This document shows positions 29,103 through 41,800 of a stretch of DNA of 64,000 nt, piece by piece. Source of the stretch: Charina bottae. Its lineage: Eukaryota; Chordata; Lepidosauria; Squamata; Charinaidae. Each line of letters begins with the position of its first letter. Position 1 is the stretch's first letter. Where the stretch lies: NCBI GenBank assembly GCA_023362775.1, contig JALMGJ010000002.1:59870414-59934413 (forward strand). Direction: 5' to 3'. Both the position numbers and the translations under genes were made by a program. The notes beneath the pieces are model-generated. The model did no database searches, was not told the origin of the DNA, and saw only the letters and a list, made by a program, of their open reading frames with translations.

Positions 29103-29930
29103 TTATGACATACGTCTTTACTAAGCTATTTCTGCTCTAAGAAACACATTACCTCTCTTAGCAATTGCTATATTATTGTACTAATGCAGAAATGTTTACA
29201 TTACAAACCCCAACAGCATTTAAGACAAAGGGAGCAGCTTACAGACCGCACTGTGCTACCAGTAAAGCATATCAGAATCCTGGAACTTTTATATTTAGGG
29301 ATTTAAGTGTATGGGGCTCCAAAAGCACAAAATAGCACATGTACCTTCACTCAATCTTTGCATCAGTATGAACCACGCCTTTTATATCAATATCCTATTA
29401 TACAGCCATTTTAGTTTTCTATCTTCTTTTCTACAACAACAACAAAAATCAAGGAAAACTGGTTGACCTGGAGGTGATCCATTCTGTAGAGGCAACAGCC
29501 AGCTTTTTTCCCCAGTACCAACTTGGCTGAGTGTGTTAAAAATGGCCCTGAAGCTGAGTATTTGCACAGTGTTAATTGCTTTTAAAGGAGCAATACCATC
29601 ACTTAATCAGCGAAACATTCTCAGAGCTTCATACCAGTAATTGGAAAGGCAAAATAATGTCAAAGGAACTTGCTGGATAAGATCAAAGGTCCATCCAGTT
29701 TAGCACCCCATTTCCCACAGTCACCATCAGGAAACCCATATAGTTCATGAAAGCACTGGTCCATTTCATAGTCACTTCCAAGTGAATACCCCACAAAGGC
29801 ATCATGATAACTAAGTAAGAACTCTGAAGTTGTTTATTCCTTTTTAAAAACCATTTAACCTGGTAAGTTGCACTACATTTTGTGGCAGCAAAGTAAATTA
29901 CGCATTTGAACTGCCTTAAAGACAACTTGG
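29103..29930 (+). other. Intergenic, nothing recognised
   Basis: No supported feature. Confidence 0.45.
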
Positions 29931-29931
29931 A

Positions 29932-30160
29932 AACTGAAATTGATACAGAATATGGCAGCCCACATACTGCTTCCCAGCTTTGGGAGCGCATAATACCGAT
30001 TCTGCAGGTCCCAGACTGGTTGCCAGGTACAATTTAAGGTGCTGATGTTGACTATAAAGACTGTTATGGTTACCTGCAAGACCACCTGCTCCAACCAGAA
30101 TCAGACCCACTATATTCTATAGGGAGAAGCTCCTTATAGTCCCACATTTCCGAGACGTGC
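29932..30160 (+). mobile_element. CR1/L2-type LINE fragment, heavily decayed
   Basis: The interval resembles the C-terminal RT segment seen at 48000: CCAGACTGGTTGCCAGGTAC then AATTTAAGGTGCTGATG, equivalent to the LHWLP..QFKVLV region. A short CA run follows at 30225-30241. Confidence 0.5.
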
Positions 30161-30469
30161 AGGGTTGAGGCTAGGTGGCACTGCTTTTCCGTTGTGGTGC
30201 CAATGCTTTGAACTGCAAAGCACGCGCACACACACACACACAGAGATCAAGTTTCCTGTTGATCTTCAGGAAAATATTGAAAATGGAGTTATCCCAGACA
30301 GTGTTCTCTTAAGCCCTGGCACAATTTTTCCTTTTCATTTGTTGTCATTGATGTTTGTTGGCGGTTTTATTGTGATATAGTTGTCTTATAAGTTGTATCA
30401 TGGATGTCTATATTATTTACTTTATAAACTACTAAAGGTCATCATTATGGTGTGACATACATTTAATGA

Positions 30470-30620
30470 ATATTTATTTTTATTTTATATATTTGAATTT
30501 ATTATCTGCCCAACTCCAATGGACTCTGGGCGGTGTATAAAACTAGAGAAAACATAAAAACATCAAATCAGATGGACAGCCCAGAATAAAATAATCTTAT
30601 AAACAGGAAAATCAAACAAA
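30470..30620 (-). mobile_element. CR1/L2-type LINE 3' tail, minus strand
   Basis: TTATTTTATATATTTGAATT then CTGCCCAACTCCAATGGAC and TCTGGGCGGTGTATAAAA is the reverse of the CCGCCCAGAGTCC tail at 48470. Confidence 0.6.
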
Positions 30621-32024
30621 ACAGGGACCCTAGACAAATAATAAAACATCAAGAATAATTGTTGTTAATAATCAATAATAGAAATAATTGAATACATTTT
30701 CTGCATTATTATTTTGTTATATTACCAATTTTTCATTGCTTGGCTGTGTGTGACATTTCGGTCATCTTACTAATAAAGTGCATTGCTGCGCTGTTTCTAC
30801 TCACAGCTCTCATATACAGTATATTTCAAAGCAATATGTTATACGAGTATTAAGACTTTCTTGATCGTATGTAGCTACCTAGCACAAAAGAAAAAAGTAT
30901 TGTTGCAATTGGTATCTATATCAAGATCATAATACTTATATGCTTCTGAAAAGAGGCATACTAGCAAGGGATCTGGCACTGAAGGGCCTAATCAATCTTA
31001 TTCACATGGAAATGAATTTCATTATAGAACTCCATGTAAGAGTATATTAAACCAATTTTTCTTCAAAGACAGTAAAGCTCTTTGACCTACCTCTCAAGAT
31101 CTTTTATTTTGGGTTTTTTTTCAGTCTTAACCCCTGAAATATACATTTGGCTCTAGTGAACAAACTGGCATGGATTTATTTATGTAAAGGGTTCACATAC
31201 TCAAATCATAGTCTAATGAGTCAGAAGCTGTATTGGTGGCAGAAGTCAACAGATATTGCCATTTGACATACACTGAGGGTTACAAAACTGGCTTTCATTT
31301 ATCCTGGTGATAATCACAACAGGGAAAAAAGATTTCATACGAACAGTAGAACCAGAGTGAGTATCTCAGAGGTCACCTATTAAGTGGTGCCCTTGTGCGG
31401 CACACAACACGCACTCCGGGTTGCAGCGACCCTGGCCCAAGTGACACGGGGGTTCATGCAACACCCTGGTTGCGGCCCGCCAGTTTGTGGTTCACGCAAA
31501 CCTAGCCAGTCTTGTAGTCTGACTGTAAAAGGGAAATCATTGCACGTGATGCGAGGGTTCAGGGGACAATCTAAGATGTGAGTCCCAATACTTCCCGTAT
31601 TTTTCCCGCCGGGGTGTCCAATATGCAGGGCTACCAGATTCAGGCTGTGAAAATCTGGGCGGCCAGTAGCAATATTTTGGAAAACCCTAACTTTGCTGAT
31701 CTACCAAATATCCTGCATTCATTTGCATGTAAGAGACCGCGGCCCCTCCGTTCCACTTCACTGAGAGGGTTAAGTGGGATTCACACATCCCACTGAACCA
31801 TGAAAATCCGTTATGTGAATACAGCGTTTGCAGCGTTAACTGATTTCTGGCTTACCATCGTGTGCAAACCTAGCCAGCTGTCGTTTCCTTAATAAAGTAG
31901 CGGTAAAGTACCCGTGGCTCATCGTGATTTGTGGACCAAGACTTAAAGGTAACAACGACAGGAGTCCTGAAATAGGCCGTGTCTCTCGAACATAAGCAAA
32001 ATACCAGTTTAGGGCGGCATCTTT
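30621..32024 (+). other. Intergenic, upstream of TRNT1
   Basis: Nothing recognised in 30621-31380. A more GC-rich stretch at 31385-31620 contains several CpGs but no frame I recognise. Confidence 0.4.
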
Positions 32025-32640
32025 ATGCCCTTGAACGCAAAGGGCCTTGCTGGGGAGCGGAGCGGAGGGAAGGAGCTCGGCCACCCCCCGCTCAGCAATA
32101 GCCGGAGCCGCTCCACAAGGCGGCGAATGCCCCGCGAGCCAACCGAAAGAGCGCGCGGGCTGCCGCCGAGAAAAGCAACGCCTTCTCGCCCGGCCCGGAT
32201 CACCGGAAAGATAAAAGCGCCGCCCTCTAATGCGAAAGACGCGTGGGAGGAGTTACTCCGTTGTAGCGTAGGCCTCCAGCTCGCCCGGCGCTCGCCTCTG
32301 CGCCCTTCCTCCTCGTTGTTGCAGCAATTGGCGCTCCGGGGCTGCTTCGTCTGTCTCCTAAGCGGCGGCGACCCCCAAGTTCGTGGGTGAGTGAGGCTGC
32401 CTTTTCCCGCGCCAGCGCACATTGCACCGGCAGGCCTGCGAAGGCAGAGGGAATCGGCTGAACGCCCGGCCGGTGCGCGCAATCCCTGCAGGCCCCGGAA
32501 CCGAGCGTGGCGTGAGCTTTTTCGGCGGCCTGCTCAATCTTTGCAGCGGCCGATACTTTTCGAAGGCTGTCGAAGCTGTGCAAAGATCGTTCTCCCACCC
32601 GCAACCCATATAATTGATCCTTTCCCGTCGATCTGCTGGG
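32025..32640 (+). promoter_or_regulatory. TRNT1: CpG-island promoter of TRNT1
   Basis: CpG-dense interval in otherwise AT-rich DNA, ending just before the first coding exon. Contains GCGCGCGGGC near 32151 and many CGG/CCG runs; no TATA box is seen, as expected for a housekeeping promoter. The probable non-coding first exon ends at 32386, where GGTGAGTGAGG is an excellent donor. The transcription start itself cannot be read; about 32240-32330 is likely. Confidence 0.75.
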
Positions 32641-32710
32641 CCTCTCGGCTGCGCCATGCCTTCCTTTGGTATTCATTAACTCTTGGTTTCGTTTCGTTGT
32701 TTCTTTTAAG

Positions 32711-32870
32711 ATGTGGAAACATTTCATTCTTCTGAGCTGTAAGGCAGGCGAAATCCTTGCTCCCCGCAGCAGAGTAGGGCTTGCAATCTTTTGTCGGAAC
32801 TTAAGAACCATGAAGATAGATTCTTCCGAATTTCAGTCCCTTTTCACGCCAGGACTGAAGAGCCTTGCAG
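32711..32870 (+). CDS. TRNT1: TRNT1 first coding exon (mitochondrial presequence)
   Basis: Acceptor TTTCTTTTAAG directly precedes ATG. Begins [20 protein letters not shown]; Met34 starts [20 protein letters not shown]. Donor GTACAG. Phase 1 out. The start codon is the first base triplet of the exon, and no in-frame stop separates it from upstream intron sequence. Confidence 0.92.
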
Positions 32871-35800
32871 GTACAGGTGCCTCATTTTCTGGGGTGGCTT
32901 GGGAGCTGGGATGGACAGCCTGCGGCCCTCTAGCTACTGCTGAAATACAACTCCGAGCATCCCTTACTATTATTAGGTCGCCTTATTTCTGCCAGGTGGT
33001 GTAGTTCTGCAATACCTGGGGGAACACAGTTTCTCAGCCCTGCTTAGGACTAGAATTCCTGATAATTGTAAAAACAACAATGAACAAGAACTGGTAATTT
33101 AATACTATTTGTGTTTCTGCTTCACTATGAATAGTGGTGATTGTTTTATTCCAGTACAGGTAGTCCTCATTTAGCAACTGCCTTGCTTAGTGACCATTTG
33201 CAGTTATGGTGATGAAAAAGTAACTTTATGACCAATCCTCACATTTACAACCTTTGCAGGAATGTAAAGCAAAGGAAAGCTGAAGTAAGATCGTAAGCAC
33301 AGTCAGTTTCACTTAGTGACCGCTTCTCTTAATTACTTAGTTGCTGGTCCCAATTATGGTTGCTAAATGAGGACTACCTGTAGTAACTTCAGCAATAAAA
33401 TACCTCATTCTGGTGCGCACCAGGGTACCAACATAAACTCTAGTAGTTACAGTACTCTCCATTGCAATGGGATTATGACTAACACAAGAGCCAAAGTTCT
33501 TTAACAGCTGTGTGCAAAAGCATCTACAATATCTGAATGTGTTTCTCATGCAAATACAACTTACCAAAAAGTACTTATCCATGGGCCACCAAGACATCAT
33601 ACATTTTTCTCTCAAACCATTGGTGAAAAGAGATTGAGACTTTAAGAACAAATAAGTAAGTGTCAAGCAAACAGGTCCTGCTGACTGACATTCAATTGCA
33701 AAGTACCTTTTTATTCAGAAGGACCAATTTGATTCTTTCCATTCATCATACCTGAGAGATGGGTGTATCAAAGATTTGGTCACTGTTTCCAATGCAGTGT
33801 GACTTGCAAAGGATGTGTGTTACTTGGAGATGTCATATCAAAATACATTTATCTGATTTCTGTGAATCTGACGTCATGACTTTAGCCGAGGTAAATTTGG
33901 AGATAAATTTTAAAATGCATAATCCAGACATGTAACTTACACGAAGTGCTTTGTTTTAAAATATGGTTTGGATTATTTGGCTGCCTTTATGGTCTGTTAG
34001 AATGTACCTGCCTTAATGTCAGATGTACAAGCAGGTTTCTTGTATCTCTATAGGAAATACGGCAGGACTAACCTAGAGGGGCAACTTCCCTTTTATGCTT
34101 TAATGATACAAGTCTAAATACTGTCCAATCCTGCAGTATTTGATTGGTCTTAATCCTGATCAAGACTACTGTGCATGTCGTCCCCATGCATGATGATTTT
34201 TTTTTGGAAAGAAGGAAACAAAATCTTCAATGGCATTCAACGGTTTCTTTTTCCTTTAAGTTCCACCATAGAAAGATTTTTAAAAAGCTGAAGTATGGTT
34301 TAGATTTTGTCCATCCATGAGCAAAGGTCTTGACCAGGATGGGACCTTTCTGCCTGAGTGCATGCACATGTACACACACAAACATACAGACCAAAAAACT
34401 CTTCCAAAAGACAGCCAAATAGTATGTAAATAACACATCTTATAATTTAGCCCATAAGGTCCCACTGTATTAGATTTAAATTATAAATTATGAATCTAAA
34501 ATTCAAGTTGATTTATTTCTATTTCCACTCACAGAATTATTTAATAAAGAAAATTATGAACTAAGAATAGCAGGAGGTGCTGTAAGGGATTTACTCAGTG
34601 GAATAAAACCACAAGATGTTGACTTTGCCAGCACTGCAACTCCTGATCAGATGAAAGAAATGTTCCAGGCCATGGGTATCCGTATGATCAACAACAGAGG
34701 AGAAAAACATGGAACCATCACTGCTAGGGTAAAAGGATTTTACAAACTTTTTAAATGCAAGATAGCTAGAAAAAGTATTTTGGTAGAAGATCTTCTATAC
34801 ATTTATGTTCCTAAGGTTATAAAAAAAGACAGGTAAAGTCTCTTCAGGTTGAGCTTGAAAGCTAGCACATACAGTATATCTTTATGTTTGATTTTTCCAT
34901 TAGTAAATAGAAGAATATGGGCATTATTTGTTGCCATGAGGCATCCTTCCCCCTCCCCTTAAGCCCCCCTCACTGCTTGCTGACCTTCTGTAATGTCAGC
35001 AAATGTTGGGGAATATTACAAGAGGAAAGAGAGAGACTGATGGGCTAAATGCAGAACATGCTGGCTGGGGAATTCTAGGAGTTGAAGTCCAGACGTCTTA
35101 AAGTTGCCAATGTTGAGAAACACTGCACTAGCCAGTACGCTTTTTTACCATACTGGCTGGGAATTGCAGAAAGTGCCATTTTGGAGAAGGAAGGCCTAGA
35201 ACACTGTGCCTGAGCTACAGAAATGTGAGGCACATGGGGTAAGATTAAATGCCTCTGGGCCCAGTTGTAACTGATAATCGTTGTACATTTTTTTTCTCCA
35301 TTGCTGCAAATTAGAAGCCAGTTTAACCCAAGACAGAGAACAATCACAGTTGCATATGAAAGCACTCTGTAGTATATATTTTTGGCATAATTATAGTATC
35401 CTTATTTTTAAAAGTTAGAAAATTGATAAATAGTTGTCACTAATGTAGGAAGAATAAGAAATGTACTTGAGTGGAAAAGATGAGGGCAATTAGCTTGGAT
35501 CCTGGGTAGGAAGAGAATCCAGATATGGAATGGGGGCAAGTGGAGGCAGACTTGAGGGATGATTGGATGAAGAGGAAATACTGGATTTGGGTTCTCTATA
35601 CAGCAGTTGTCCATTATTAGCTGTAAAAGGAAGAAACAGGTAAAGGAATGTTTTCCTGCAGAAAACAAAACGGATGGATGGTTATTTTTTCAATATTTTT
35701 CAATATTTTTGCATTTTATCTAATAGGTTTGAAAAGGGATCCTGTTAGCCAAATGAGAAGTTATTTAACTTTTTTTTTGCTGCAGCTCAGTGAGGAGAAC

Positions 35801-38800
35801 TTTGAAATTACCACACTGAGAATTGATTTGCATACTGATGGGAGACATGCAGAAGTGGAATTCACAACTGACTGGGAAAAAGATGCAGCAAGAAGAGATC
35901 TCACAATCAATTCTATGTTCCTAGGTAAGCTATTTTTCCATCTTAAAAGATGGCACAGTGGTTCTATAAATGTTCTCTCACCTGAATGTTCTTCTATACC
36001 ATATTTATCTCTAGGGGTTCTAGGGCTAGGCCCAGAGACAAGTAATATATCCACCTTAGTGAACCTAAGTAGAGGTTGGAAGTCAACTGGAAAATTATCT
36101 TGTCTGGAGCTCTATATCTGCAGTAACCTTAAGTTCCTTGAAGGAAAAACTTGGTACAGAAGTTAATATAAAATTAATGCCTAGTATTGGAAGAGATATA
36201 CTACTTCTAAGCTAAGAATTCCCAAGATTTCTAATAGTTGCTGCATCTGCCCTCTACTTTTAGTGCCATAATTTATAAGCCCTGTCTGTGAGGCTAATTC
36301 AAAAGAAAAATCCCACAGATGTACTGTTTTAAGACAAATATTTATTTAATATTGGAGAGCTCTTAGAGTGGCTGTATTGAGCTGATGTAGAGTGAATTCT
36401 GCTGCTGATTGTGATTTTATGTTTTTAAACTGATTATGGACAGTTTTTTTTATAATGAAACTTTATTATATAAAATTGTTTCAACGTACAACATATATAC
36501 ATACACATATTACATATATACATACAGACAAATCATATATACATACATATAAAAGGAGGAGGAAAAAAAATGAAAAATAAAAAAATAGGTGTCCGATTCC
36601 CAATTATCTTTACAGTGACTAGTATATCAATATATATTTTTTTCTTACTTGTCTTAGTTACATTTTGATACATTTCTATTTCTAATATAATTAATCGTTA
36701 AATCCTATATTATTTATATTATTTGTACATTTTTCATATAGACAAGAAATGGTTGCCAATCATTTCTAAATTGGTCTATATTTTTATCCTTTAACATTTC
36801 TGTTAACTTTGCCATCTGTGCAAGGTCCATTATTTTGATGATCCAGTCTTCTATTGTAGGGATGTTTTCTTCTTTCCATTTTTGTGCATATGTGAGTCTG
36901 GATGCCGTAATCATGTACAATAAAAGTTTTCCATGTTTTTTTCCCAGTTCATCGTCCATGAGGCCAAGTAAATATAATTCCGGTTTTATTTGTATATCCA
37001 TTAATATAATTTCTTTAATAGTTTTATGTATTAGTTCCCAATATTTCTTTGCTTTCTTAAATGTCCACCATAGATGATAAAATGTTCCTTTTTCTTTGTT
37101 ACATTTCCAACATTTGTTTGATACATTTTAATACATTTTTGATAGTTTCTCTGGAGTTATATACCAACGGTACATCATTTTGTAAAAGTTTTCTTTCAAA
37201 TTATAATTTAATGTAAATTTTAGTCCTTTTGTCCACATTTTTTCCCATTGATCATACATAATATTGTATCCAAAATTTCTAGCCCAATTTATCATACATT
37301 GTATTGTCAAAGGCTTTCACGGCCGGAGTTCAATGGCTGTTGTGGGTCTTCCGGGCTGTGTGGCCGTGTTCTGGAAGTTGTGGTTCCTAACGTTTCGCCA
37401 GCATCTGTGGCCAGCATCTTCAGAGGGCAGGCCCTCTGAAGATGCTGGCCACAGATGCTGGCGAAACGTTAGGAACCACAGCTTCCAGAACACGGCCACA
37501 CAGCCCGGAAGACCCACAACAGCCATTATCATACATTCTTTGGTTTGTTCGTCTTCTAATTTTATTTGTAATAGCATTTTGTAAAATTTTGTTATGGTAT
37601 GTTCATTACTAGAATATAATTGGTTTTCTAACCACATTGGTTCTTTTGTAAATTTATATTTCTTTTTATCTAATTTGAATTGTTCTTTTAACTGTAGGTA
37701 TATGAACCAATTACATTGATAATCCTTTTTTTCCAATTCTTCTCTTGTTTTTATTTCTAATTTGTCACCTTCATAATATAGTAAATCTTTATATCTGAAC
37801 CATTTACATCTGTCAGCACTTTCTTTTCTAGTGAAGGCTTCTTGGGAAGATAGCCAATAAGGTGTGTTTGGTAGTAATCTTTTCTTATATTTATTCCAGG
37901 TTTTTATCAATGCTCTTCTTATACAATGATTATTAAACGTTCTATTTACTTTAATTTTGTCGTACCAAAGATATGCATGCCAATCGAATCTTAAATCATG
38001 ACCTTCCAAAAGTAATAGTTTATAATTTTCTAGTGTAGCCCATTCTTTTATCCACATGAGACTAGATGCTTCGTGATACAGTTTTAAATCTGAGAGTCCT
38101 AGTCCTCCTCTTTCTTTGGCATCTTGTAATAGTTTATATTTTATTCTTGGCTTTTTTCCTTGCCATATAAATTTTGATAATTCTTTTTGCCAGGATTGAA
38201 AGGTATTATCCATAATTAGTATTGGTATTGTTTGGAATAGAAATAAAAATCTAGGTAATATATTCATTTTAATTGTTGAAATTTTTCCCATCAAAGATAA
38301 ATGTAACTTTCCCCATCTTATAAAGTCTTGTTTAATCTCCTTCCACAGTTTTACATAATTATTTTGAAATAAATCGTTTTTTGCTGATACTATTATTCCT
38401 AGATAGTTTGTACTTTTGACATTTTTAAATCCTGTTTTGTTTTCTAGTATTTCTTATTTTTTTCGATTCATATTTATATGTCCTCTCTAGTACTCTTTCT
38501 TTTGTTTCTGAATTTCCATTTTGTTCTAAATCCCTTTTGTTTTTCTGAAAAATTCCTTAGCTTTCATGATAGACATTAATTTGTATCTTTCCCTTTGAAA
38601 TGTAAAACTTATTCCCTCTAATCTTTCCCATCTAAATGGAATTTCATTTTTCTTTAATATATCAGTTAAGAAAGTATATTTTTTTCTTTTCTTTAATATT
38701 CTTAGAGGAATTTCTTTTAGTACCAGTATGTCTTTACCTTCCATGTTAATCTTTTTTATCATAGTTTTCCTGTAAAATCAGGTCTCTGATTCTTTTTCTG

Positions 38801-41800
38801 GAGAATTCTATAAGTAAATCTCTTGGTTTATTGTGGATTTTAGCGTATTTTGAATTTATACAATACATTTTTTCTATTTCTTCCTCCAGTCTATCTTCTT
38901 CCCAACTAATTAGGTTTGCAAGCATTTGGATTACTATTTCCTCTATATCATCGTTCTCTTTTTTATCAGGTATACCTCTCAGTCTTAAACAGAAGTCTTT
39001 TTCTTTTAATTCTAATAACGTAATTCTATCTAATTCTTGTTCCTTGTCATGTTCTAGTCTATCAATCCTTTCATTAACTTTTTTAGTCTCGATTTCTATT
39101 TTCTTATCCATTTTTTCTAATTTTTGCTCTATGCTTCTTTCTAAATTGTCTAATTTTTTGTCCAACATACTTATATTTTGAGTAATACTTTGTGTTATTT
39201 TCGCTGTATATTCTTCAAACATCCCTTTTAGCCAATCTCCTTCCCCCATCCCTGGTCCTGTTCCAGACCCTCTTCGTGTTTGTTTTCTTGTATTCATCTC
39301 TTTTGATTTCTTATAAATTTATTAAATTATCTAATACTTTTGTACTTTTATACTGTTCACTAGCCCAGTTTTTCCTTTTCCAAAAAATAGCCACAGAGTT
39401 CAGCATAGTATTAAGAAAATATGGCCGACCAAAATAATTAATTAATTGATAAGTCCGTTTCTTGTCCGTTTCTCCAAGTTCGTGAAATACAGGAGACTCA
39501 CCAAGCTGAAATGTTTTTTCACCGCTTCAGATAACCTCTTTTTTTTTTGTAGAAATAGTACTTTTCTTTTGTTCTTCTTCTAAGAGTGAAGAGGCAGTAG
39601 TTTTGCCTTCGGATGGCTGCAACCACGATTCCCACCAAGCTCTCTCTCCGCTTCCCAGCTGATTGAGGCTGACAGTCTCCGCGCACAAAAACGAAGCCGT
39701 GCTGCTTTCTCCAATCACTCAGCTGTCTGGAAGCTTTCTGAATCAAGTGCTGAGGTTTCTCCCTTTCCCGGAGTTGCCTCTTTGTCTCCGCAGAATCTGC
39801 GAAGCACTTTATTAAATCGGGTTGCGAATTCTGGAAAGGAGCTGCTCCAGAATTCAACCTGCCACCATCTTCACCGGAACCGGATGTCTTTATGGACAGT
39901 TTTTATGATTGTATATCGGTTTTTAACCTTTTTAAAAAAAATTTACCTGTTGTGAGTCACCCAAAGTTGCTTAGATGAGATGGGCAGGCAGCCATACAAA
40001 TTGAAATAATAACAACAACAACAAGTGTTATTAAGAAAGACAAAAAAGTCTGGATAGTGGACATTGCAATACCTGGAGACAGCAGAATAGAAGAGAAAGA
40101 ACTGGAGAAAATCACAAAATACAAAGATCTGCAAATAGAAGTAGAGCAAGTGTGGCAAAAGAAAGCAAAGGTAGTACCAGAAGTAATAGGCACCTTGGGT
40201 GCAATTCCAAACATCTGGAGCACCACTTGAACATCATCAGCATTGGCAAAATCACCATCAGTCAGTCGCAAAAGGCAGCTTTACTTGGAACAGCTTACAT
40301 CCTGCGGTGATACCTTTAATACCATCAAACAACATCTACCTATCCCAGGTCCTTGGGAAGGACTTGATAGGTGGATAAAAATGCCAAATCCATTCTAAAA
40401 ACATCTGGCTGACTGTGCAACCAACAATAATAAGGGCTACAGATACCCAGACAGTAAACTCTTAGCTCCAAAAAAGATACAAACCAGGCCTTTTTTTTTA
40501 GTTTGAAAAAAATGTACAACACTTGCTTGAAAATTTAAAAATAGCCAATCAAAGCTTTTTTCTGGTTCAGGTTACTAGATAGATTTCTCCAGATAAATCT
40601 ACCTCCAAACAGCAGGTCAAGGACAGCTAGTGCCAACTGATAAATTGCAGCTTGAAGGGAAACAGCTCTGCAGGATCATTGCAAAGGCTGGAACCCAGTA
40701 AGATGGTGTGTGGATGTATGGGAGAGAGTTTCCCCAGATTTCCATGGGTTTTTATAGAGTTTTAATTGATTTTTATTCTGATTGTTGGGGTGTTTTTACT
40801 CTTGTGTGCCAGCCACCCATGGTGGTTGTTAGGATATAAGTCTTTTGCAACTTATTTATTTAATATTTATTTTACATGTCGTGTATGCCAGTGATCCTCA
40901 GAATACAACCTTGCACAAGTTTAACCCATAAACTTTTTACATAGTACAAAAAGTAAGAGCCCGGAATTCTTATTCTGCTCTCTGGCAGCAATTTGATTCT
41001 CCAGCAATGTTTCTCCTCCAAGTATGTCCTAGAATGAGGGCACTCTGGCATATACTGATACGTTGATCTGCCATCCTACCCAGTTCCAAAATTCTTCTTC
41101 AAAATTAAGTTGTGGACAGGGGGGTTGGTGACATGGTGCCTGTAATTCCATTAAATGGCACATGTAGAATCCCTCAATTAAATATAGACATCTTTTGAAA
41201 TAAAGTCTTTTGAGATAGCCAATTCCCATGAAATTTGGCAGCATTCTTGCATTAGATTTCAGTGCTGAGAGTACTGAAATCTCACCAGATTTGGGGCATG
41301 TTTTAAAAAAAGAACCACATTTTGGGTGCCCATACCATTATACAGAATAATACAATGGTGCCTGTTGCTTAAAGAAGTCATGATCGCTAGCTCAAAAAAT
41401 GTAGCATGGCTTCCTTCCTAGTAATCATGTTTCATCAGATACATCCCTTATCAGCTGATGCTGATTATTGAAACCATTGTTTTGACTTTGATTTTACAAA
41501 GTGAATGTTGCAACCTAAACTATTTGAGGATTGCTGGTAGTCTTGCTCTTGCCTTGTTCAAATCCTAAAGGTGAATGGAGCTTCAGAAAGTGCCTTTCTA
41601 AATGAAGTTATAATCATTTCTGTTAAAATACGTTTCACTTGCTTGATAGGTTTGGATGGTACTCTTTATGATTACTTCAATGGTTACAATGACTTGAAGA
41701 AGAAGAAGATCAGTTTTGTAGGAGAAGCCAACCAGAGAATAAAAGAAGATTTCTTACGAATTCTACGCTACTTCCGGTAATAACTTTATATTTCTACATG

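Larger units (their letters stand above)
36449..39890 (-). mobile_element. L1 retrotransposon with both ends but internal deletion
   Basis: TATGGACAGTTTTT occurs at 36435-36448 and 39891-39904, a 14-bp target-site duplication. On the minus strand the order is 5' UTR (39890-39300), ORF1 (39297-38526) and only the distal part of ORF2 (about 38400-36714), then an AT-rich 3' UTR. The endonuclease and the catalytic core of the reverse transcriptase are absent, deleted between about 38440 and 38530. A Penelope-type palindrome is nested at 37301-37525. Located in the TRNT1 intron 35925-41649, antisense to the gene. Confidence 0.88.

Noticed and set aside
31385..31620. Small CpG-richer patch as a second promoter
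   Set aside because: CpG density is lower than the TRNT1 island and no exon or donor site follows it.
37317..38294. 325-codon minus-strand frame as a single gene
   Set aside because: It fuses L1 ORF2 with an inserted Penelope palindrome; the junction is the edge of the nested insertion.
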